This document shows positions 38,827 to 47,731 of a stretch of 64,000 nucleotides of DNA, piece by piece (the stretch's first letter is position 1; each line of letters opens with the position of its first letter). The DNA comes from Microbulbifer pacificus. Lineage in GTDB: Bacteria > Pseudomonadota > Gammaproteobacteria > Pseudomonadales > Cellvibrionaceae. Under the pieces are notes generated by a model. It did no database searches. It saw nothing but the letters and a program-made list of their open reading frames with translations, and was not told the DNA's origin. A program made the position numbers and the translations under genes. The stretch is from NCBI RefSeq assembly GCF_002959965.1, contig NZ_PREV01000026.1:2275001-2339000 (forward strand). The letters are read 5' to 3'.

Positions 38827-39802
38827 ATTGATTCTCCTGTTGCTCGCGACCGCGGTGCCGCTGGCCCTGTTGCTGGCGCTCGCCAGCGGCCCGGTCAAAC
38901 TGGACCTGTGGCAGGCGTTTGCCAGCGGCTGGCGCAGCGACGATAGCAACGCGGTGATCCTGTGGCAGCTGCGTATGCCGCGCGCGGTGCTGGCATTACT
39001 TATCGGCGCTGCGTTGGGGATGGGCGGTGCGGCCATGCAGGGCATGCTGCGCAATCCACTGGCGGAACCGGCACTGCTGGGGGTGAGCAGCGGCGCGGCG
39101 CTGGCGGCGATTCTGCTGCTGTACTACGGCGCTGTCTCTAGCGGACTGGCGCTGCCGCTGCTCGCCATTCTCGGTGCGCTGCTGGCGGTCGGCAGTGTGT
39201 GGTTGCTGGCGGGGCGCGGTGCCAGTGCCAGCCGGCTGGTGCTGGCGGGCGTGGCAATAAACGCGTTCCTGTCGGCGCTGATGGCGCTCGCCCTCAACTA
39301 TGCGCCCAGTATGTTCGCGATGCAGGAAATCGTGTTCTGGCTGCTGGGGTCCCTCGCCAACCGCGGCTGGGATCAGGTGTTGCTGGCACTGCCGTTTATT
39401 GTTGCCGGTGCGTTGATGTTGTGGTTCTCCCGTAATTTTCTGCGCGCGTTGTCTCTCGGTGAGAGCAGCGCCGCATCGCTCGGCTTTGCCAGTCGCCGCT
39501 ATCCACTGCTGGTGTTGTTTGGTATTGCGAGCGCGGTGGGCGCATCGGTGGCGGTGGCCGGTACCATCGGTTTTATCGGCCTTGTTGTCCCGCACCTGAT
39601 GCGGCCGCTGGTGGGGCAGGACCCCGCGCGGCTGTTGTGGGCGAGCGGGCTCGCCGGTGCGCTGTTGTTGCTGCTCGCGGATATTCTGGTGCTCAACACC
39701 GTCGGCACTCAGGAACTGCGCATCGGTGCGGTCACCGCCTTTATCGGGGCGCCGTTCTTTTTCTGGTTGATCGTCAGCGGGCGGCGGGAGATGAACCTGT
39801 GA
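38810..39802 (+). CDS. btuC: Cobalamin ABC transporter permease BtuC
   Basis: 330 residues from TTG 38810, which has an AGAG ribosome site. The in-frame ATG at 38774 would give 12 more residues and a larger overlap with btuF. It is a FecCD/BtuC permease with about ten transmembrane helices and signature segments QLRMPRAVLALLIGAALG, MQGMLRNPLAEPALLGVSSG, GTIGFIGLVVPHLMR and NTVGTQELRIGAVTAFIGAP. It forms the membrane pore of the B12 importer. The stop overlaps the GTG start of btuD (GTGA). Confidence 0.9.
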   Translation: MSRSHKLILLLLATAVPLALLLALASGPVKLDLWQAFASGWRSDDSNAVILWQLRMPRAVLALLIGAALGMGGAAMQGMLRNPLAEPALLGVSSGAALAAILLLYYGAVSSGLALPLLAILGALLAVGSVWLLAGRGASASRLVLAGVAINAFLSALMALALNYAPSMFAMQEIVFWLLGSLANRGWDQVLLALPFIVAGALMLWFSRNFLRALSLGESSAASLGFASRRYPLLVLFGIASAVGASVAVAGTIGFIGLVVPHLMRPLVGQDPARLLWASGLAGALLLLLADILVLNTVGTQELRIGAVTAFIGAPFFFWLIVSGRREMNL

Positions 39803-40593
39803 GTACGGTTTCATGTACTGTTCAGCCGTTGGCACTGCGCGGCGAAAATCTTTCGCTGACGCGCAACCGGCGTCCGGTGCTGCACGGCATCCGCTGCCAA
39901 TTTCATCCCGGCGAACTCACCGCGGTGATCGGTCCCAATGGCGCCGGCAAGAGCAGCCTGCTCGGTTGTCTCGCGGGTATCCTGCCGTTCACTGAGGGCA
40001 GCCTTGCGCTCGGAGATCGTGATATCGCCGGAATCTCTGCCGCGGAGCGCGCGCGCCTTCTCGCGTACTTGCCGCAACAGGAAACCCCGGCATGGAGCAT
40101 GGCCGCACAGGATCTGGTGGCGCTGGGCCTGCTGCCCTGGGGGCGGACTTTCGACAAATCCCAGCGGCAGGCGCGGGTCGCCGCGGCGCTGAATCAGGTG
40201 GATGCGTTCCAGTTTGCCCACCGTCCGGTGACCCAGCTCTCCGGTGGTGAACTGCGCCGGGTGCAGCTCGCCCGCCTGCTGGTCGGTGAGGCCCCGGTGC
40301 TGATTGCCGATGAACCCGGCGCGGCGCTGGATATCCGCCACCAGCTGCAGCTGATGCAGACCTTCCGCCAGCAGGCAGACAGCGGCAAGACCGTTATTCT
40401 CGCCCTGCACGACCTGCCGCTCGCGGCGCGCTACTGTGATAGCATCCTGTTGCTGCAGGATGGCAAGCTCTGCGCCGATGGCACACCGGAAGCGGTATTG
40501 ACCCGGGATCAGGTTGGTGCCGTGTACGGTATCGACAGTGCATTCCGATGGCGCGACGGGAAGCCGGAGTTTATCGCCGGCGATCTGATATAA
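39799..40593 (+). CDS. btuD: Cobalamin ABC transporter ATPase BtuD
   Basis: 264 residues from GTG 39799, overlapping the permease stop by 4 bases. A longer frame from 39637 is only the permease read in another frame. Walker A is GPNGAGKSS, the Q-loop YLPQQE, the signature LSGGE, Walker B VLIADEP and the switch His ALHD. It energises B12 import. The gene ends just before the riboswitch of the next transcription unit, so btuFCD is not itself downstream of that riboswitch. Confidence 0.92.
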   Translation: MSTVSCTVQPLALRGENLSLTRNRRPVLHGIRCQFHPGELTAVIGPNGAGKSSLLGCLAGILPFTEGSLALGDRDIAGISAAERARLLAYLPQQETPAWSMAAQDLVALGLLPWGRTFDKSQRQARVAAALNQVDAFQFAHRPVTQLSGGELRRVQLARLLVGEAPVLIADEPGAALDIRHQLQLMQTFRQQADSGKTVILALHDLPLAARYCDSILLLQDGKLCADGTPEAVLTRDQVGAVYGIDSAFRWRDGKPEFIAGDLI

Positions 40594-40601
40594 TCCCCCG
40601 C

Positions 40602-40768
40602 ACTCTTGGTGCCCAACAGGTCAAACCGCCACAAGCGGCGGCCTTGGTTGGGGTAAACGGGAAGTCGGTGTCCGCCTGTGTAAAACAGAAGGCCCAATCC
40701 GACGCTGCCCCCGCAACGGTGATTCGTTTTTCAAAAGCTTGAAAATACGATAAGCCCGATACCGGCCT
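40602..40768 (+). ncRNA. Cobalamin (B12) riboswitch aptamer
   Basis: The conserved cobalamin-riboswitch core is present: GGGTAAACGGGAAGTCGGTG (about 40651-40670), then AATCCGACGCTGCCCCCGCA with the B12-box-like GCTGCCCCCGCAACGGTGA (40703-40722), and the 3' element AAGCCCGATACCGGCC (about 40752-40767). It lies upstream of btuB. Boundaries are approximate. On binding adenosylcobalamin the element represses expression of the downstream btuB and probably cobO. Confidence 0.96.
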
Positions 40769-40868
40769 CGAGTGAATCTTAAACGATAAAGCGGAGGGCT
40801 TTGTCTGGGCTTGCTTGCGGCGCGGTACTCGAAGCGGGGTGCGCGCCGGTCTTATTCCTGCCCTTGTA

Positions 40869-40906
40869 TTCCCCTCCCTCAATCGACCACATTTCTGATT
40901 GGGGAA
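40869..40906 (+). promoter_or_regulatory. Possible riboswitch expression platform masking the btuB ribosome site
   Basis: TTCCCC at 40869-40874 is complementary to GGGGAA at 40901-40906, the Shine-Dalgarno region five to ten bases before the btuB ATG. Pairing would hide the ribosome site, consistent with translational control. The pairing is short (6 bp) and inferred by eye. Confidence 0.4.
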
Positions 40907-40910
40907 CTCC

Positions 40911-42785
40911 ATGAAAAAAACTCTGCTTGCCAGCGCCCTTTTGCTGGCTGCTCATCCTGCCTTTGCGGATACCGTTAATAGTGAACGGAATCTGGAACAG
41001 ATCACCGTCACCGCCAGCCGGGTGGAAGTGCCAAAGGCGCACACCGCGGTCTCCGTATCCGTGCTCACCGCTGCGGATATTGAAAAGCTCGGCTACAGCA
41101 CGCTGCTGGACGTGATGAAAACCCTGCCGGGTATCTCTGCCGTCAACAGCGGCGGTCTCGGCAAGGTGAGTAACCTGTATGTGCGCGGCGAAGCCGGCTC
41201 CCGGACCCTAGTGCTGGTGGATGGCGTCAATGTCGCCGATCCCACCAACACCCAGGTCACTTCGCAGTTCCAGCATCTGCTGGCCAGTGATGTGGAGCGC
41301 ATTGAAGTACTGCGCGGCCCACAGGGAATGATGTACGGTGCCGGTGCCGGCGGTGTGATCAACATCATCACCAAGCGTGCGGAGCAGCCAGTGGAACTGC
41401 AGTTGAGCGGAGAAGCCGGCCGCTATGGCACCGATCGTGCGCAGGCGGCACTGCGCGGTGTGCAGGGCGGCTGGAACTACGGGCTCGACCTGAGCCAGCT
41501 TGAAAGCGACGGTTTCAACGCCCGGCAGAGTGACACCAGCGGCGAGCGCGACGGTTACGATAACCAGACCGCCAGCGCCAAGCTGGGCTATCGATTCAGC
41601 GACGCCTTCTCACTGGAAGGCCAGCTGCGTCAGGTCGACGCCGAGACCGAGTATGACAACTGCTTCGGTGTCGTCGATCCGCACGCGTGCCTCGATTTGT
41701 ACACGCAGACCATATACCAGCTTGCAGGCGATCTGCAGCTCGGCAGCGTTGCCAATCGTCTGTCTGTTTCCACCCAGGAACTGGAGCGTGACAGCCTGAC
41801 CGAAGGTGTGAGCAGTTACGCGGTGGAAGGCCACATTGACGAGCTGAATTATTTCGGCAACCTGAAGCTGGCTGTCGGTGAACTGTCCTGGGGCGCAGAT
41901 CTGGATCAGCAGGATTACACCTCGTCCTACGGCAGCGGCCAGTCGCTGGAATTGCTCGGTGTCTTCGGCGAGTGGCGTGGCGATGTTGCCGGCAAGGTCT
42001 ACTACAACCTCGGCTTCCGCCACGACAGTTTCGATGGCGACGATATCCACGGCGAGACCCACAACAGCTGGCGCGCGTCCGTCGCGGTGCCGCAATTGAT
42101 CGGTGACAACCAGCAGATCAAGTACCGCGCCAGTGCGAGCACTGGCTTCCGCGCGCCGAGTCCCTACGAAGTTTCCACTAACGTGGTGAGCGATGTTGCG
42201 CCCGTGGGCCCGGAAACCAGCCGCGGCTATGAAGTGGCGGTGGAGTACGGCTACGCGGATTTGCTGCAGCTTGAACTCGTCGCCTTTCAGCAGACGGTGA
42301 CCGACGCCATCGTCTATGTGAATGGTCTCGGTAGCGGCTACGGTGCCTATGCCCAAGACGACGGCGAGAGCGAGTCTGATGGTTTCGAGCTGTCACTTTC
42401 TGGCAGCTTAACGGACGCAGGTCGCTGGTACGCCAACGGTACCTGGCTCGACAGCCGCGATGCAGAGGGCGAGCAGCGTCTGAATGTGGCGGAGACGGTA
42501 TATAACCTCGGTGCCAGCTATACACTGCTGGGTGATCGCCTGACGTTGGCGGCGAACCTGCGTCGCGCGGATGATCGCCTGAGTCCGAATCCTGCCTGGG
42601 GCGGTGAGCCGCTGGCGCAGGACGCGTACAACCGCCTTGATCTGAACGCGGCGTACCAGTTCAGCGAGCGTCTGATGTTGACCCTACGTGGGGAAAACCT
42701 GCTGGATGAGGATTATCGAGAAGTGGCCGGTTTCAATACTGCCGGTGCTGCTGTGTATGCAGGACTCCAGTTCAAGCTGAATTGA
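40911..42785 (+). CDS. btuB: TonB-dependent vitamin B12 outer-membrane receptor BtuB
   Basis: 624 residues from ATG 40911 (GGGGAA upstream; a TTG 12 bases earlier is not favoured). A signal peptide (MKKTLLASALLLAAHPAFA) is followed by a TonB box around NLEQITVTASR, then the plug domain (LDVMKTLPGISAVNSGG, LYVRGEAGSRTLVLVDGV, RIEVLRGPQGMMYGAGAGG) and a 22-strand barrel whose last strand is YAGLQFKLN. The riboswitch directly upstream and cobO directly downstream support cobalamin as substrate. A terminator follows 25 bases after the stop. Confidence 0.95.
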   Translation: MKKTLLASALLLAAHPAFADTVNSERNLEQITVTASRVEVPKAHTAVSVSVLTAADIEKLGYSTLLDVMKTLPGISAVNSGGLGKVSNLYVRGEAGSRTLVLVDGVNVADPTNTQVTSQFQHLLASDVERIEVLRGPQGMMYGAGAGGVINIITKRAEQPVELQLSGEAGRYGTDRAQAALRGVQGGWNYGLDLSQLESDGFNARQSDTSGERDGYDNQTASAKLGYRFSDAFSLEGQLRQVDAETEYDNCFGVVDPHACLDLYTQTIYQLAGDLQLGSVANRLSVSTQELERDSLTEGVSSYAVEGHIDELNYFGNLKLAVGELSWGADLDQQDYTSSYGSGQSLELLGVFGEWRGDVAGKVYYNLGFRHDSFDGDDIHGETHNSWRASVAVPQLIGDNQQIKYRASASTGFRAPSPYEVSTNVVSDVAPVGPETSRGYEVAVEYGYADLLQLELVAFQQTVTDAIVYVNGLGSGYGAYAQDDGESESDGFELSLSGSLTDAGRWYANGTWLDSRDAEGEQRLNVAETVYNLGASYTLLGDRLTLAANLRRADDRLSPNPAWGGEPLAQDAYNRLDLNAAYQFSERLMLTLRGENLLDEDYREVAGFNTAGAAVYAGLQFKLN

Positions 42786-42810
42786 CAGAGTGTGGAGCTT
42801 CAGCTCCACC

Positions 42811-42840
42811 AGCGGGCCGCAATGGCCCGCTGCCTCTTTT
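42811..42840 (+). terminator. Rho-independent terminator after btuB
   Basis: An 8-bp GC-rich stem AGCGGGCC/GGCCCGCT with a 5-base loop is followed by GCCTCTTTT. It would separate btuB from cobO, fully or partly. Confidence 0.8.
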
Positions 42841-42871
42841 CCTGCCGATGCTTTTCTCACTCCCGGGCGCG

Positions 42872-42930
42872 CGCTGGCGGCCCGATACTCCACAACCTGT
42901 CGGCAATCGTTCCGTATCGGGCCGCCAGCG
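42872..42930. repeat. 17-bp inverted repeat in the cobO leader
   Basis: Arms 42872-42888 and 42914-42930 are perfectly complementary over 17 bp (core CGCTGGCGGCCCGATAC). The loop is 25 bases. The right arm is followed by TGCTTTTGCTCGGCG, a weak T-run. It may be a second terminator, an mRNA-stability element or part of regulation of cobO, which starts 70 bases further on. Confidence 0.6.
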
Positions 42931-43000
42931 TGCTTTTGCTCGGCGAGGTATGCGCTCCGTAAGCTGTTATGCTTCCTTCAAATTTTCCTGGTGGGTCGAT

Positions 43001-43624
43001 ATGTCTGAGTCTGAAAACAAAAAACAGCAACGCCACAAAGAGCGCATGCAGGCGCGCAAGGAGATTGTGGATGCCGGCGTGGCAAAGGCTCTGGAAGAGC
43101 GCGGTATCGTCATCGTCTATACCGGCGACGGTAAGGGCAAAACCACCGCGGCGGTGGGCACCGTTACGCGTGCGCTGGGTTATGGCTACAAGGTGGTGGT
43201 GGGACAATTTATCAAGGGCGTGTGGGAGTGCGGTGAGAAGAACCTGCTTTCGCAGCTGGACCCGGAAAAATACCCGCTGCAATGGCACGAGATGGGCACA
43301 GACTTTACCTGGGAAACCCAGGACTTTGAGGCGGACAAGGCGGCGGCGTTGGCTCTGTGGAAAAAACTGAAAGCTGCGCTCGCGGATGAGAGTGTGTATC
43401 TGGTGGTGATGGACGAGCTGACCTACGCGCTCAATTACAAGTGGCTGGATAAGGCGGAGGTGCTGGGCGCAATCGCAAGCCGTCCAGCGGAGCAGAGCGT
43501 GATCATGACCGGGCGTGGTGCCAAGCAGTATCTAATAGATATTGCGGATACGGTGACAGAGATGGAATCACTCAAGCATGCTTTTGAATCTGGGTTATCG
43601 GCGAGAAAGGGTATTGAGTGGTAA
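43001..43624 (+). CDS. cobO: Cob(I)yrinic acid a,c-diamide adenosyltransferase
   Basis: 207 residues from ATG 43001; a 73-residue upstream in-frame extension covers the terminator and leader and is not protein-like. It is the CobO/BtuR/CobA family: N-terminal KEIVDAGVAKALEERG, P-loop YTGDGKGKTTAA, then FIKGVWECGEKN, VVMDELTYALNY and VIMTGRGA, ending in the typical KGIEW. It attaches the adenosyl group to corrinoids, turning imported B12 into coenzyme B12, the riboswitch ligand. It belongs functionally with the btu genes upstream. Confidence 0.95.
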   Translation: MSESENKKQQRHKERMQARKEIVDAGVAKALEERGIVIVYTGDGKGKTTAAVGTVTRALGYGYKVVVGQFIKGVWECGEKNLLSQLDPEKYPLQWHEMGTDFTWETQDFEADKAAALALWKKLKAALADESVYLVVMDELTYALNYKWLDKAEVLGAIASRPAEQSVIMTGRGAKQYLIDIADTVTEMESLKHAFESGLSARKGIEW

Positions 43625-43883
43625 TCCAATACTTACTTTTGATTTCACGTTTTATCGCTCATCACAGAGTCGCAGCTGTAATCAGTTCAATATCCTTATG
43701 AGGTCGACTTTTTAAGTTCTGACTAACGTGACTATTTTCACGGCGGCGAGTGCTTATAGCTGGATATTTCGTAAGTTTAAAAAAAACCAGCTTCTTCGGT
43801 GGATAATTTCGACTGAACCTATAAAGTAGTCTGCGAACAAATTTTCGTACGATGTGGGCTGAAAAACTAATAATGGGGTTGAA

Positions 43884-45845
43884 ATGAATCTGCGCTTTTG
43901 GGGAGCTTTTTGTTGTGCTGCGGGATTGATGTTTTCCGCAAGCCTGTACGCTGCGGAGTCCGATATATTTAGTGATCTTCCGTTGGTGAGTAATGTGTCA
44001 ATTTCTCCAGATGGGGAGCAATTATTATCTGTGGTTAACTCTGGCGGTAAGACGCTGGTGGCCACGGCACCCTTCGGTAGCAAAAAGATCAATTATATCG
44101 TTGGACTGGAGGAGGGTAAGTATCGAATCGAGTCTGTAGATTGGCTCAATAACGAGCGGGTACTGGTTACCGTAACCCAGCCGGAGAGAGTAGACGTTTA
44201 CGGGCATAAAACTAGGGTTCGATTGACTTCTCTCTATTCTGTATCTATCGATGGAAAATCCACAATTGAATTGAATAAAAGGGATCTGGCAAGAGATGGT
44301 CTAGACCTTTTGCGCCTGAATCCGTCGGTATTGACTATTCTGCCGAATGATGAAGATCACATCCTCGTGGAGCTTGCTGATCCACGGGATGATTACTACT
44401 CATCGGTATTTAAAGTTAACGTAAATACCGGTAAATATACCAAGTACCTGCAGAACGATTTGCAGATTACCAATTGGGGTATAGATCGTACCGGACAGGT
44501 GCGTTTTGCTTTGGGAGCCGACACTAAACGAGAGTCGACCGTGAGGCATGTTTACTTTCGTGAAAGTAATTCGGAAAGCTGGAAAAAAGTTGCGAGTTTT
44601 GATGTCTATAAAGAAGCTAGTTTTTATCCATTTCTGTATGAGGCGGAAACTCATTCGTTGCTTGTGGAGAGCAATCGGCAGCTCGGCAAAGATGCCATCT
44701 GGCGTTATGACCTGAAAAAGGGTGGATTTACGGATCTAGTAGGAGAGGCTCCGGATAATCTTGATATACAAGGCCCGATTTTCTGGCGGACGCAGGGTCG
44801 GCAGGAGTTTATTGGTTTTAGCTATGTGGATAATTTTGTTGAGCATAAATATCTCAACCTTGAAAGGGCCAATATTTCTCAGCAATTGATGTTGCTGTTT
44901 CAGAAAAAGGGCCTGAAATCCCATGTTGTGGCGCAAGATGAGTCTGGAAATCGAATGGTTGTTTATGCGGTTTCGGACAATTCTCCGGGAAAGTATTACC
45001 TATTTGACCGTAAGGCCAAGAGCTTGAGTTTTTGGTTTAGCCAGTACCCAAAACTTGAGGCAAAAAAATTGGCAAAGGTTGAGCCTTTCAGTTTTGAAGC
45101 TTCGGATGGTATGAAACTGAATGGATATCTTACCCGCCCGGAAGGTATTTCTGACGCTCCGTTGGTCGTATTTCCCCATGGAGGTCCTCACGCTCGGGAT
45201 ACTCAATACTTTGATCCATGGGTGCAGATGTTTGCGAACAGTGGATATGCTGTACTTCAGGTTAACTTTAGAGGATCGTCTGGTTTTGGTGATGAATACC
45301 TGGCTGCTGGGTACAAGCAGTGGGGTAAAGCGATGCAGCAGGATGTTATCGATGCGGTCAATTGGGTAGAACAGAACAAGCTGGCAGATACTAAGAGATC
45401 CTGCATTGTCGGTGGTAGTTACGGTGGTTATGTTGCGTTGACTGCGGGCTTCAAGACACCGGATAAGTTCGATTGTGTGGTTAGCCTCGCTGGGGTAAGT
45501 GATATCCCCACGATGATGAGTTTTGATTCAGTACGTGGCTATAACAGGTACTTTAAGCAACAACTTGCCGATATCCACTCATCGGAAGATATGAAAGACG
45601 TGGAGGAGAACTCTCCTCTCAACTTCGCGAATCGATTTTCTTCACCGGTCCTACTTATTCATGGGTTGTTTGATACCCGAGTGGATGTCGGACAATCGAA
45701 AATGATGGCCAGGGCACTGGAACGAGAACACAAAAAAGTGGAACTTTTTATTCTGGAGAATGGCACGCACCATTTCAATGAGTCCGGAAATCGCAAGGTT
45801 GCTATGGGAGAGGTGCTTAGCTTCTTGGATGATAATCTCAAGTAG
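43884..45845 (+). CDS. Secreted S9-family (prolyl oligopeptidase-type) serine peptidase
   Basis: 653 residues with a signal peptide ending SLYA. An N-terminal beta-propeller-like region (about 30-390) precedes an alpha/beta-hydrolase peptidase domain. The catalytic triad can be placed: Ser512 in GGSYGG, Asp597 in FDTRV and His629 or His630 in GTHHF. VFPHGGPHARD gives the oxyanion region. It probably degrades peptides in the periplasm or outside the cell. GGGGTTG serves as ribosome site. Base composition is clearly more AT-rich than the neighbouring cob and calB genes, as is the 259-base region upstream, which suggests separate acquisition. It is a single-gene unit ending at a bidirectional terminator. 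Confidence 0.93.
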   Translation: MNLRFWGAFCCAAGLMFSASLYAAESDIFSDLPLVSNVSISPDGEQLLSVVNSGGKTLVATAPFGSKKINYIVGLEEGKYRIESVDWLNNERVLVTVTQPERVDVYGHKTRVRLTSLYSVSIDGKSTIELNKRDLARDGLDLLRLNPSVLTILPNDEDHILVELADPRDDYYSSVFKVNVNTGKYTKYLQNDLQITNWGIDRTGQVRFALGADTKRESTVRHVYFRESNSESWKKVASFDVYKEASFYPFLYEAETHSLLVESNRQLGKDAIWRYDLKKGGFTDLVGEAPDNLDIQGPIFWRTQGRQEFIGFSYVDNFVEHKYLNLERANISQQLMLLFQKKGLKSHVVAQDESGNRMVVYAVSDNSPGKYYLFDRKAKSLSFWFSQYPKLEAKKLAKVEPFSFEASDGMKLNGYLTRPEGISDAPLVVFPHGGPHARDTQYFDPWVQMFANSGYAVLQVNFRGSSGFGDEYLAAGYKQWGKAMQQDVIDAVNWVEQNKLADTKRSCIVGGSYGGYVALTAGFKTPDKFDCVVSLAGVSDIPTMMSFDSVRGYNRYFKQQLADIHSSEDMKDVEENSPLNFANRFSSPVLLIHGLFDTRVDVGQSKMMARALEREHKKVELFILENGTHHFNESGNRKVAMGEVLSFLDDNLK

Positions 45846-45911
45846 CTTTGGCCTGAGCTATAGGCGGCTAGGTCAGGTCATTGGACCTCTCGAAACTCCT
45901 AATCAGCCCCA

Positions 45912-45945
45912 TTAAAAAGCCGCGTGCCGTGACGCGGCTTTTTAA
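45912..45945. terminator. Bidirectional terminator between convergent genes
   Basis: A perfect 13-bp inverted repeat TTAAAAAGCCGCG / CGCGGCTTTTTAA with an 8-base loop. A-run before and T-run after the GC core make it work in both directions, between the peptidase (plus) and the aldehyde dehydrogenase (minus). Confidence 0.93.
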
Positions 45946-46019
45946 TACTTTTTCGGTATGATAAGCCCGACAAGCCCCTTTATACAGTTGCCGTTCTCGG
46001 AAAAATCAGTTCTTCCAGC

Positions 46020-47465
46020 CTATCTTGTAAGCCTTAACATCAACTTCATCATCTTGTCCGCCAGCTTGCCATACGGCGGCATCAGCAGTTTCAGCGGGTC
46101 CAGCGGACCCTGGTAGAACACCGGGCGCAGCTTGGAGAAGGTGAGGAAGCCCTCATAGCCGTGGTAGTGACCCATGCCGCTCTCGCCAACACCGCCGAAG
46201 GGAATATCGTGTTGGCCCACATGCAGTACCGCGTTGTTCACACTGACGCCGCCGGACATGACGTTATCGATATAAAAATCCCGCAGGGATTTGTCGTTGG
46301 TGAAGGGATAGATCGCCAGCGGGCGGTCGCCATTGTTTATATAGGCCGCCACTTCTTCGCGGTTCCTGTAGGTTTTGATCGGCAGCAGCGGGCCGAAAAT
46401 TTCCCGTTTCATTACATCCATTTCTTCGCTGACATTGATCAGCAGGTGCGCAGGGAATTTCTTCAGCGGATCGTCACGCTGTCCCTGGCCATCGGTGAGG
46501 TCAATCGCCGTTGCCCCTTTCTGTACCGCGTCGTCCAGGGTTTGCCAGATACGTTGGAACGAGCGCTCGTCGATCACCGAGGTGTAATCCGGATGCTGGA
46601 TATCCGGGTAGCGTTTGCGGAATACCTCTTTGGCTTTCTCCACAAAGGCATTCACTTTGTCTTCCGGTAACAGCAGATAGTCGACAGTGGTGCAGATCTG
46701 ACCGGCGTTGAACAGTTTCCAGAACAGCACGCGCTCGACCGCTTTGTCGATATCAAAATCCGGGCCGACGATGGCCGGGGATTTACCGCCCAGTTCCAGC
46801 GTTACCGGGGTGAGGTTGGCGGCCGCCGCGGCCATGACTTTGCGGCCGGTAGCGCCGGAACCGGTAAAAATCAGGTGATCGAATTTGAGCGTGGAAAACT
46901 CGATGCCTACGCCGCCGGTCTCTTCGATAAACACCAGTTTGTCTTCCGGGAAATAATCGCCGCTGATGCGTTTCAGCAATGCGGTGAGATGGCGCGAGTT
47001 CTCCGACATTTTCACCATGGCACGGTTACCGGCGGCGAAAATGTTGATCAGGGGACCGAAGGACAGGTTGATCGGGAAATTCCACGGCACGATGACACCC
47101 ACCACACCCACCGGCTGTGGAATCACTTTCACGGAGGAGGTGGGGAAGGCGGTGATGTCGATGTGGCGGCGCTGGGGCTTCATCCATTTCTTCAGCCGCC
47201 TGATGGTGTCCTTGATTCCGTCGAGCGCTGGGTAAATCTCCGCGAACAGCGTTTCGTGGTGGGAGCGGTTGCCGTAGTCGCGGCTCACCGCTTGCACCAG
47301 CTCGTCCTGGTGTTCACGGATCATTCGTGCCAGCGCCTTGAGGTCGCTGACCCGCTGTTCACGATCTGGTGAGGGAGTGGCGAGATAGGCCTCGCGCTGC
47401 TTGTCCAGCAGTGGCTTCAGGGCTTGGGACTGTTGGGTCTCTACGGGAGCGGCGATCTCGGTCAT
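46020..47465 (-). CDS. calB: Coniferyl aldehyde dehydrogenase-type NAD(P)+-dependent aldehyde dehydrogenase
   Basis: 481 residues of the aldehyde dehydrogenase superfamily. The sequence shows VPWNFPINLSFGPL (NAD-binding), FTGSGATGRKV, the catalytic Glu in LELGGKSP and the catalytic Cys in NAGQICTTVDY. The C-terminal GVSVNNAVLHVGQHDIPFGG and long YQGPLDPLKLLMPPYGK tail fit the CalB branch, which oxidises coniferyl aldehyde or related fatty/aromatic aldehydes. True substrate is not proven. It lies downstream of the giant surface-protein gene on the same strand but 266 bases away, so it probably has its own promoter. Confidence 0.88.
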   Translation of the reverse strand: MTEIAAPVETQQSQALKPLLDKQREAYLATPSPDREQRVSDLKALARMIREHQDELVQAVSRDYGNRSHHETLFAEIYPALDGIKDTIRRLKKWMKPQRRHIDITAFPTSSVKVIPQPVGVVGVIVPWNFPINLSFGPLINIFAAGNRAMVKMSENSRHLTALLKRISGDYFPEDKLVFIEETGGVGIEFSTLKFDHLIFTGSGATGRKVMAAAAANLTPVTLELGGKSPAIVGPDFDIDKAVERVLFWKLFNAGQICTTVDYLLLPEDKVNAFVEKAKEVFRKRYPDIQHPDYTSVIDERSFQRIWQTLDDAVQKGATAIDLTDGQGQRDDPLKKFPAHLLINVSEEMDVMKREIFGPLLPIKTYRNREEVAAYINNGDRPLAIYPFTNDKSLRDFYIDNVMSGGVSVNNAVLHVGQHDIPFGGVGESGMGHYHGYEGFLTFSKLRPVFYQGPLDPLKLLMPPYGKLADKMMKLMLRLTR

Positions 47466-47644
47466 GCTTTATGCTCGACAGGATGTTTGATGATTAGGCA
47501 CCCGTTCGCAACGACGTTCAGAGGCGCCTGTTTTGGTTTCGGTTATGGTTCGTATATGGCGGTCGATTGTACTGGAGTATACGGCGCTACTCAGGACTTT
47601 TACGGACGGATTTCGAAATACGGCACGGTTCCTGGGCGCTAGTC

Positions 47645-47676
47645 CACCGCGACAGCATACGGCATCTGTCGCGGTG
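47645..47676. repeat. 11-bp inverted repeat downstream of the giant gene
   Basis: CACCGCGACAG (47645-47655) pairs with CTGTCGCGGTG (47666-47676) around a 10-base loop. It lies between the giant gene's stop and the dehydrogenase start on the minus strand. With no T-run on either side, it is more likely an mRNA-stabilising stem or operator than a classical terminator. Confidence 0.5.
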
Positions 47677-47731
47677 AGAATTGACCGATCGGGCCGGGCT
47701 ATTGACAAATCGTGTCTCCCGGGCCCTGCTG

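Noticed and set aside
42782..43000. N-terminal extension of cobO
   Set aside because: It reads through the btuB terminator and the 17-bp inverted repeat. The family's normal N-terminus begins at 43001.
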